Shown here in pieces: positions 57,500 through 64,000 of a DNA stretch of 64,000 nucleotides. The DNA comes from Dryococelus australis (lineage: Eukaryota; Arthropoda; Insecta; Phasmatodea; Phasmatidae). The notes beneath the pieces were generated by a model, which worked only from the letters and a program-made list of their open reading frames with translations, made no database searches and was not told where the DNA came from. The DNA is taken from contig CM056999.1 in assembly GCA_029891345.1 (NCBI GenBank), forward strand, positions 31,120,418 through 31,184,417, written 5' to 3'. Every line of letters starts with the position of its first letter. Positions within the stretch are counted from its first letter, which is position 1. The position numbers and the translations under genes were made by a program.

Positions 57500-59385
57500 A
57501 TGAAGTCTCCTTATATCAGTCTTGTTCTGCATTATTTAAAAATTCATCTTTATGTAAGTATTCTTCTGTGGAATAGAAGGCCTTATTTAAAAAATATAAT
57601 TTAAAAGCTCCTTTTTAATTTCTGGAACCTATTAATTTACTTCAAATGACTGGGAATGTTATTTATTAGTTTTTCCCCATCATAGTATGGATTTGATGTA
57701 AATTTTGAGGTTCTGTAGAAGAATAGGTGAAGATGACTAGCTTGTCTGATGTAGTAATAGAGTATATCATTATTTTAATATTTCCATGTAAAAAATTAAT
57801 ACTATGGTACATATACATACATGGATAGTGAGAATTTTGTTATTTTTAAATAGTGGCCTTCAATGGCTTCTTTTTCCTTATTACTTATTAAACTCACTAT
57901 ATTATTCTGTAATATAAAAGTCTCATATTTTCCCGATTTACCCCAAAATATGATTCTTAAATTGATTATGGACTGAATATTTGAGAAATAGTGTGCAAGT
58001 ATTGTATTATTATTGAAAATCTTTTTTTAAGGTATGTACTTCAAAACACATGGAACTCAATTTTTTACAGACACTATCAACATGCTCATTTCTTGTTAAA
58101 TTACTGTCTACAATGAACCCTAGAAATTTAGTACTATTTACTGTCTGAAACCAGTTTTCTTCTATTGTTGTACATCTTTCATCTGGTATTGTATGTTTAT
58201 TTCTCTGCATGAAATTCATGAGCACATATTTGTTTACATTTAACAGGTATTAATTTATTATACTGGAACCAACTGGACACCTCAGTCACTGTATGTTTTA
58301 TATTTTCTTCAAGAACAGCATTATTTGAACTAATCACCAAAATGTTTGTGTCATCCGCAAACATTATAGCCGAGTCCTTTGTTATTTGTTCTGCAAAATC
58401 ATTTATAAATATTAAGAATGAAATGCTCCTAGTATTGATTCCTGCGGTACTTCTACTCAAGTAGTTCTGGTATTGGACATAACATCTATAATGTGATTTT
58501 TGTCATGATATCTTAAGGAGGTGATCTGTATTCTATCTTAAAGATATGATTTAAACATATCATTATTTACACCTCTTACTCCACACTGTTCAAGTTTTTG
58601 CAATAAAATATTGTGGTTGACACAATCAAAATCTTTTGAAAGATCTGTGAATATACCTGTTGAGAAATGTCTTTTAAAAAGTTTGATTAAATAAGGACAC
58701 TTTCTTTAACTCATCTATTCCACAGGAACTTTTACTTTGAAATTTTAAATTACATTTATGATGACTTCTTCAGAGATAGGTGCGAAAAACAGCATGTTAG
58801 CATTCCAAGTGTTAGGTATTTGGGTTATGTGTGCAGGACTAATATTTGTAGCTCTTTGTTCATTTTGCAATTTTAGCAGGATGTTTGTGAAATAGTCATT
58901 AAAACGATTAGATATTACCTTGATATTTTCGATTTTAATACCATCAACTTTCAAGGAAAGGTGAACATGTCCTTGCCAAGGTTTCAATCCATTATTAATA
59001 ATGTTCCACACTGCTTTTATTTTATTTGAGGAGACTATTTTTCCCCCATTGTATTTCTGCTTTGTTACTGCAATTAATTTGTTATATCATTTTTGTAATG
59101 CTGAAGGTATAATTTTTGTTTTTCCCTTTTGTTCTTAGCATTTTACGCATCGTTTTTAACCTCTTGCGGACCTTTATATACCATTTTATTTTCGAGATAC
59201 TGTTACATTTTACAAATTTGAGTGGAAAGGCATGATTAAAATGACATAGAAATGTATTGATAAAACTGTTCCAGGCAATGTTTGGTTCAGTTAATGTATA
59301 AACATCATCCCATTTTTCATTTACATGTAGGGTTTTAAAAAATTTAACATTTTCATCAAAATATCTAAGTTTAATCATCAATGTT
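57500..59385 (-). mobile_element. Jockey-type LINE, 5'-truncated, broken
   Basis: On the minus strand the order is as follows. A linker after the missing endonuclease (59,381-59,082, with NIAWNSFINTFLCHFNHAFP) comes first. FNDYFTNILLKLQN follows near 58,850-58,900. The RT palm has the catalytic FADDTN at about 58,343-58,361. The thumb reads FLGFIVDSNLTRNEHVDSVC (58,060-58,130), and a FWGKS stretch lies near 57,935. The C-terminal YSTEEYLHKDE is at 57,542-57,577. The FYS-x-EE-[YF]-L end is typical of arthropod jockey-superfamily proteins. Several frameshifts and stops are present. The apurinic endonuclease and first ORF are absent, the usual result of 5' truncation. Confidence 0.75.
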
Positions 59386-59564
59386 AAAATAAGCAGCTTA
59401 TGTCCAATTAGTCACTCTCAAAATTAGAAATGTAAAAATCCTTAAAGAAGTTTGAAATAGAGTTTAAAGAAAATCATGCGATGTTTTTATATTTTGCAGA
59501 TGGTGTAGTTATAGGAAAAGATTGGCTTTATCTAAGTTTTATTTTTTTGACTACCTTTGGAAAA

Positions 59565-60540
59565 CGATAAAATGTATAAACTGTAATGATTACAGCATGT
59601 ATGTATGTTAAATACATAACCATCTAAACACACAAGTAAACTTTATTTTTTTAACTTAACATCTTGTTGGCTGCAGGTTCATTAGAAAATTATAAACCAA
59701 GAACACAATGAAGGGAATACAAGAAGGAATTTGTAAAATTGTCTTTATTGAGTCACCCCAGAAATTGCATGGAGTGAGTTCGAGAAACCATGGAAGTTGC
59801 AAATCATGAAGGCTACATTCAGTAGCTATTAAAAATATGAGAACTGATTTGGTTGTAGGGCTATATTCTTGTATTGATAAACTGCATATTTCTTGTTTGT
59901 CACTGCAACTCTGCTGACTTGGGAAGAAAAAATCGCAAGAGTGGAGTTTTTATAAGGTGTAGCCTTGTATTGGTTTACGAGATGATTTGCCATTACTAAC
60001 AAATGAATTCCATAAATGCCTACAATGAAATAGCAAATCGGTATTTAGAAAAATACATATTTGCAGTTTTAAAAAAGTGCCTGTAATGTCTAACGAATCC
60101 ACAACTTACAGGTTAGACCCTAAATTCACGGCACGTTAGTAATCGCAACCACACTTGCAAAAATTAAACACACAGCAATTGTTACTTTACAAACATATGC
60201 AGATAACATATATACCTATACACACAATAATTGTGCAATATCTTTCACGAATGTTTCCACAGTAGGCTATATACGAATACATTAAACACTAAACTCGCAT
60301 GGCGAGGTTCGTACACATTTTCATACATTAATATTATTTTTCGTTGCCCGCCGAATAAATAAAAAATAGATTATAGTTTAAATGCACGTTTACATGCCAA
60401 ATTCACATTTCACAAATACAAGAATAACACAAAGTTAGAGAAAATTCAGAACAACTAATGAGTTCATATAGCACACTCAAGGCCGTTTAATTTCAATTGT
60501 AAACAAAAGTTGTCTCTCTCCGACATGGTTGCTTCACTTG
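59565..60540 (-). repeat. 1.0 kb dispersed repeat; inverted partner of 9.1-10.2 kb
   Basis: This is the reverse complement of 9,105-10,235, with scattered indels. Landmarks are the palindrome CTGTAATGATTACAG near 59,581, CCAGAAATTGCATGGAGTGA near 59,758, GCCTTGTATTGGTTTACG near 59,963, and GAACAACTAATGAGTTCATA near 60,450. It is non-coding as far as I can tell. The class is unknown. Confidence 0.7.
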
Positions 60541-60829
60541 TAACACACTCGCAGACGACTTCAGTTGTGTATTATATTAGATTTTATCACGGTTAAGGTT
60601 TTATTACAACTTTTAAAATCTCATATAATCGTCAGAAAATTATTTCCTGGAATATTTTCAACACAAATATATAGGGAATGGAAAGCAAATCAACCAAAAC
60701 GCAGTATACAACATTTTAAATTAAATGTAAATAATTCATAACTTTACATATGTAATGGCGAAATTTATATCTAGTTATCAGAGACAAACATACACACGCT
60801 TTATGTGTATTATCGGTTGGGCCAAAAAC

Positions 60830-61108
60830 AGTTGTATGTTAATTTATGTCGAGTTTAATACTCATCCAAATACACATGAAAGATAGGGCGTTAAGGCAGT
60901 ATATTATGACACAGATAGTGTGGTTTACATTGACAGTGGTAAAAACCCGGTTAAAACATGGTGTATACTTAGTGAATGGACAGACGAATTTGGGGGAAAA
61001 AATAATAATGGTATAATTTGGATCAGTACTGGACCAAAAAGCTATGATTATGAAATTTTTTGGGAAAATAAGTTACAGAAATTAAAGGATATTCTCAAAA
61101 GCACATAA
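60830..61108 (+). pseudogene. DNA polymerase B fragment, protein-primed type
   Basis: The plus strand reads AVYYDTDSVVYIDSG from 60,896, containing the catalytic DTDS motif C of family B DNA polymerases. It goes on to WTDEFGG and, after about 10 residues, STGPKSYDYE (near 61,030-61,060). A GPK-x-Y-x-Y block shortly after DTDS is characteristic of protein-primed polymerases (DNA_pol_B_2) from Polintons/Mavericks, adintoviruses, bidnaviruses and some linear plasmids. A TAG lies a few codons upstream (near 60,885), and the exonuclease and earlier palm are absent. From 61,109 the frame is closed. It is a short dead remnant of a mobile or viral element. Confidence 0.65.
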
Positions 61109-62640
61109 AGATTTTATAATTGAAAATTAAATCGATGAGCGATTTAGTTAAAAAAAACTAAGAAATGCGACTTTAAAAACAATATGATTAAATGAAATAA
61201 GAAAAAAACTGGTGAATAAGTTTATGGCTAAGGAATTTAATTTTAGCTATGATAAACATATGAATTAGAAAGAAAAAGATGATATTATAGATACGTTACT
61301 ATGGACTATTAAACAAATAATTTATATATTATTATATTCTATATTATGTATACATTTAATGGATTAAAATATTTGTGATATTCAAAAATCTTTAATTTCC
61401 TCAACAATGTTAATATCAGTACCATCAAATTCTGTTTACCATTTTCTTCTCTAATTTATAAAACAATATGATAAAAGCGTTCATTATTCATCTTATATCA
61501 TTTTTGATGTGTTGACTCATGAACTGATGTGTGTGCAGCCCCCAACCCTAAGACCGATTGTCCGGCCATAGAATGTTCTGCCTGCAGCAAGGTTGTGCAC
61601 TCTACCGGGTGCTGAGTGGTCGTCCGGTCACCGGAACGACCAGATGCTTCGCAAGAGCAGGGCAGTACAGCTGGTGGTTGCTGTGACATTGTGAGGTGCT
61701 GCTGAGTAATTAGGCCAGTGGATGAAAACGGAATATTTCAGACCTAAATAAAAGACTTTCATTGTGTTGGTCATTAAAATGTTTATGTTTGTTTTTGCAG
61801 ATGTTGTTATATTTTATTGTGTTGCAAGGTAACATGGTATTTGTTTATTTTCATCTTCCACAGATTATTTGTCCATCCCATATCACCAATGTTTATGTAA
61901 TAAGAATACTTGTATTGTTTTCCCATGGTTAATTACTATATTTCATTAATGCAAGGGTAAAATGTGCAAGTCATTTAAGAAAGTAGTACCGTTTCGGCGC
62001 GAGGGTAAGCTGAGGCGAGTCCATGTCGCCGAGTGGAAAGTCAGTCAGCTAGCAGCAAGTCACGGAGGTGGAGAGTGTGTGTTAGGCTTCGGCATTTTCC
62101 CATGCACACTGGGCGAGCATCAACCTTTTTGCAATCGGACATGTAAATGCAACAGACTAAGTATTTCTGGAATATCCTTTGTCTCGTCGCCCGGTAAGCC
62201 ACCTCCACTCCCTGGTGGATTAGTATCGCCCCGGGGAGCTTAATGTGCACATTATTATTTAATTATTATCATACATTTTTCTGCTTCACCGCATGGCCCG
62301 TTAAAATAGCCGAGCATGTTTTGCGTAAAGTTCCCTCATAAAAAGGGCGTAGATTTAACATAATAAATAACTTGTTGCGAGTCAGTTGCTCATTCACGAC
62401 CACATAAGCGTTTAAGGAGACAGGCCCTAATAATCCCGCTCAATCAGCATGTAAGTCTCATTTTTCAGTGTAACCAGAATGTTCCGATTTGTTTGGGCAT
62501 GTGGGAGGCCCTGACAGCTCACGGACGCGAGTGTTATGGTTAGGAGATTTTCCTACCAACAACAACAATGGCGCATAGCCGACCGATGGGCTGTTGTTTA
62601 GGAAACAACCTTAATCTGGAGCCATAATCTACAGGTGGAT
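61109..62640. other. Mostly unassigned; may hold the E5 5' LTR
   Basis: Just after the polymerase fragment, 61,200-61,320 still looks protein-like in pieces (MAKEFNFSYDKHMN, then DDIIDTLLWTIK) and may be part of the same remnant. From 61,950 the sequence becomes richer in G and C. CATAAAAAGGGCG near 62,337 resembles a TATA box and AATAAA at 62,361-62,366 a polyadenylation signal, which would fit an LTR upstream of E5 gag. No second LTR is available in the window to test this. Confidence 0.3.
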
Positions 62641-62649
62641 GACAACTAT

Positions 62650-64000
62650 TCAGCAATCACAGCAAGGAGTTTGGTCCCGGGTCGACGGCGCGCAAGCCTG
62701 AGGTTAAGAGGAGCAGCATCATCTTTGACATCGCCTGATGGTATCTATTACCCTGGGTATATTCGTTCCTTTCCTATCACCTTCACCGCTCCAGAAAAAA
62801 TCACGTTCCAACCTTTACTGGCAATGGCGTGCATTAAATTGGCAGGCCCAAGTGGGGTCAATCTCTTACCACAGTATACCAAGTGGGGCAATTCTCCTAC
62901 CGCAAAATTTTCCTATCCAAAATTCTTTCCAAGATTTTCTGCAAATTTCCAAAATTTTCCTGACTTTTCCTGAAATGTCAGTTTCTCCCACCTTTACCCT
63001 ACCCACAATGGCGTGAGGGCAACAGCAAGGAGGTAACAAGGGAAATCGCAGCATCGGGACACCTTTGATATACCGCACAGACACTTGGGATGCTTGCCAA
63101 CATTGTCAACAATCGGCAGGCTACCTCCCCTGTCCCCTCAGCAGTAACCACCACCGACCACCAGCTGTGACATCGGGTCATCAACCCTGCATGGGCAGGC
63201 CAGCTGTGTCACGAGAGGGGTGGGCGATCCTGTGCACGTGTGTTAATTGACAAATAAACCATGACTGGCAGGATGACTGACAATGCGCCAGCATTGTGGT
63301 GTCCTGAGTGCTTAAACCATATGGAATTTGATGAACAATTACAAAATTTCCACAGTGCCAAATGCCAATGCTTTAGCAAGACCAAACCAACAGAAAACAC
63401 CCACGCCAGTGACAACCGCATAACAAAAGACAATTGCAGTGAAACAGTGCAGGACAGTACACTTTTCGCAATGCAAATATAGACTGAACACTAACGTTTT
63501 CCAAATTAAAATTTTCCGAAATGCTGTGATAATTTGTTGTGTAATGGACAAGGTACAATAATACTTCAGTGTGTACAGTGTGATGTGAAGTATCACAAAT
63601 AAATCCTCAGTGTCACAGAACAGAATTCAGTTGCAGGACTCACATTTGTTTGTTTATCGTTTCACACGATGACAAGTAAATTCAGACAGGGAGTAGTTCG
63701 CCCACAAAATGAAACCACAGACATCCCACATGATCAGATGTTGGACCTATTGGGACAATGGGACAATGATGGGGCAGTAAATGTTAATAGCAATTTTTAG
63801 CAGATAACAATAACACGGCCACAGGATACTAACAATGTGTCAGGAGTAGCTGCGCAAGGCAAAGGAGGGGAAGGACAACAGAGTAGGGGAGAAGAGCATA
63901 GTGTAGCCGAGACATCGCGCACTTCTGCCATGCATGTGGCAAGTGTAAACAAACCCTTGGCACCCAAACATAGCCCAACAATCACGCCACATGTATACTA
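62650..64000 (+). mobile_element. Start of gypsy element E5 (leader and gag N-terminus)
   Basis: This is related to E1 by its gag N-terminal finger. The leader (62,700-63,200) has repeated AAATTTTCC-type runs at 62,905-62,970. Gag appears to begin at ATG 63,261. The element continues past the end of the window, so gag core, pol and 3' LTR are not seen. A TAA at 63,600-63,602 and earlier stops show this copy is also decayed. Confidence 0.55.
63261..63665 (+). pseudogene. E5 gag N-terminal region with PHD-like finger
   Basis: From the ATG at 63,261 the frame reads LWCPECLNHMEF (C-x2-C near 63,297) and a second Cys pair, KCQCF. In the same frame, after a stop at 63,480-63,482, the finger begins with Cys 63,540, nine residues, then CVQCDVKYH (C-x2-C-x4-H, from 63,570). 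A TAA follows two codons after His, and the expected Cys is lost. About 16 codons later comes TFVCLSF, with the last Cys now Phe. The nine-residue gap and the CVQC are shared with E1 finger 1, so the two are homologous. Confidence 0.5.

Noticed and set aside
1-64000. CRISPR array, bacterial operon, rRNA or plasmid origin
   Set aside because: No regularly spaced repeats, no compact gene clusters and no rRNA sequence; the content is that of a repeat-rich eukaryotic genome.

Overview
This window looks like intergenic DNA from a large, repeat-rich eukaryotic genome, most likely an insect or other arthropod. It is AT-rich and I recognise no intact host gene. Nearly every protein signature I can read belongs to a decayed transposon, retrotransposon or virus-like sequence with stops and frameshifts. 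No bacterial operons, ribosome-binding sites, CRISPR arrays or rRNA genes are visible. The lineage call is inference from element types (Ty3/gypsy, Copia, jockey-type and RLE-type LINEs, a tRNA-derived SINE, a DUF7869-like transposon-associated gene).

Layout. 0-6 kb: a decayed DUF7869-like gene, two further copies of what looks like the same family's acidic C-terminus, and three copies of a foldback (MITE-like) element. 6-17 kb: mostly unassigned DNA with a CT microsatellite, a 1.1 kb repeat whose inverted partner lies 50 kb away, tRNA-derived SINE copies, and a 1.2 kb repeat whose inverted, longer partner lies at 32-34 kb. 17-23 kb: a LINE RT scrap and a minus-strand Copia element (gag, protease, integrase, RT) truncated at a dispersed repeat. 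26-31.6 kb: gypsy element E1 with gag, protease, RT, RNase H and integrase. 34.6-38.4 kb: a minus-strand RLE-type LINE tail, then a virus-like island (dUTPase and an MSV199-like coiled-coil protein).

38.4-54.8 kb: three related gypsy copies arranged + (E2), - (E4, 5' end only), + (E3). E2 and E3 both pass from protease to integrase with no reverse transcriptase or RNase H between. 57.5-59.4 kb: a jockey-type LINE on the minus strand. 60.8-61.1 kb: a fragment of a protein-primed-type DNA polymerase B. 62.6-64 kb: the start of a fifth gypsy element (E5) that runs off the window.

The most interesting signals are (i) a PHD-like Cys4-His-Cys3 zinc-finger pattern in the gag N-terminal region of all five gypsy elements, twice in tandem in E1; (ii) the virus-like island, possibly related in origin to the DNA polymerase fragment 23 kb away; and (iii) the shared RT-less architecture of E2 and E3. 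All homology statements come from reading motifs by eye; no database search was run. Element borders are approximate, to tens of bases at best.
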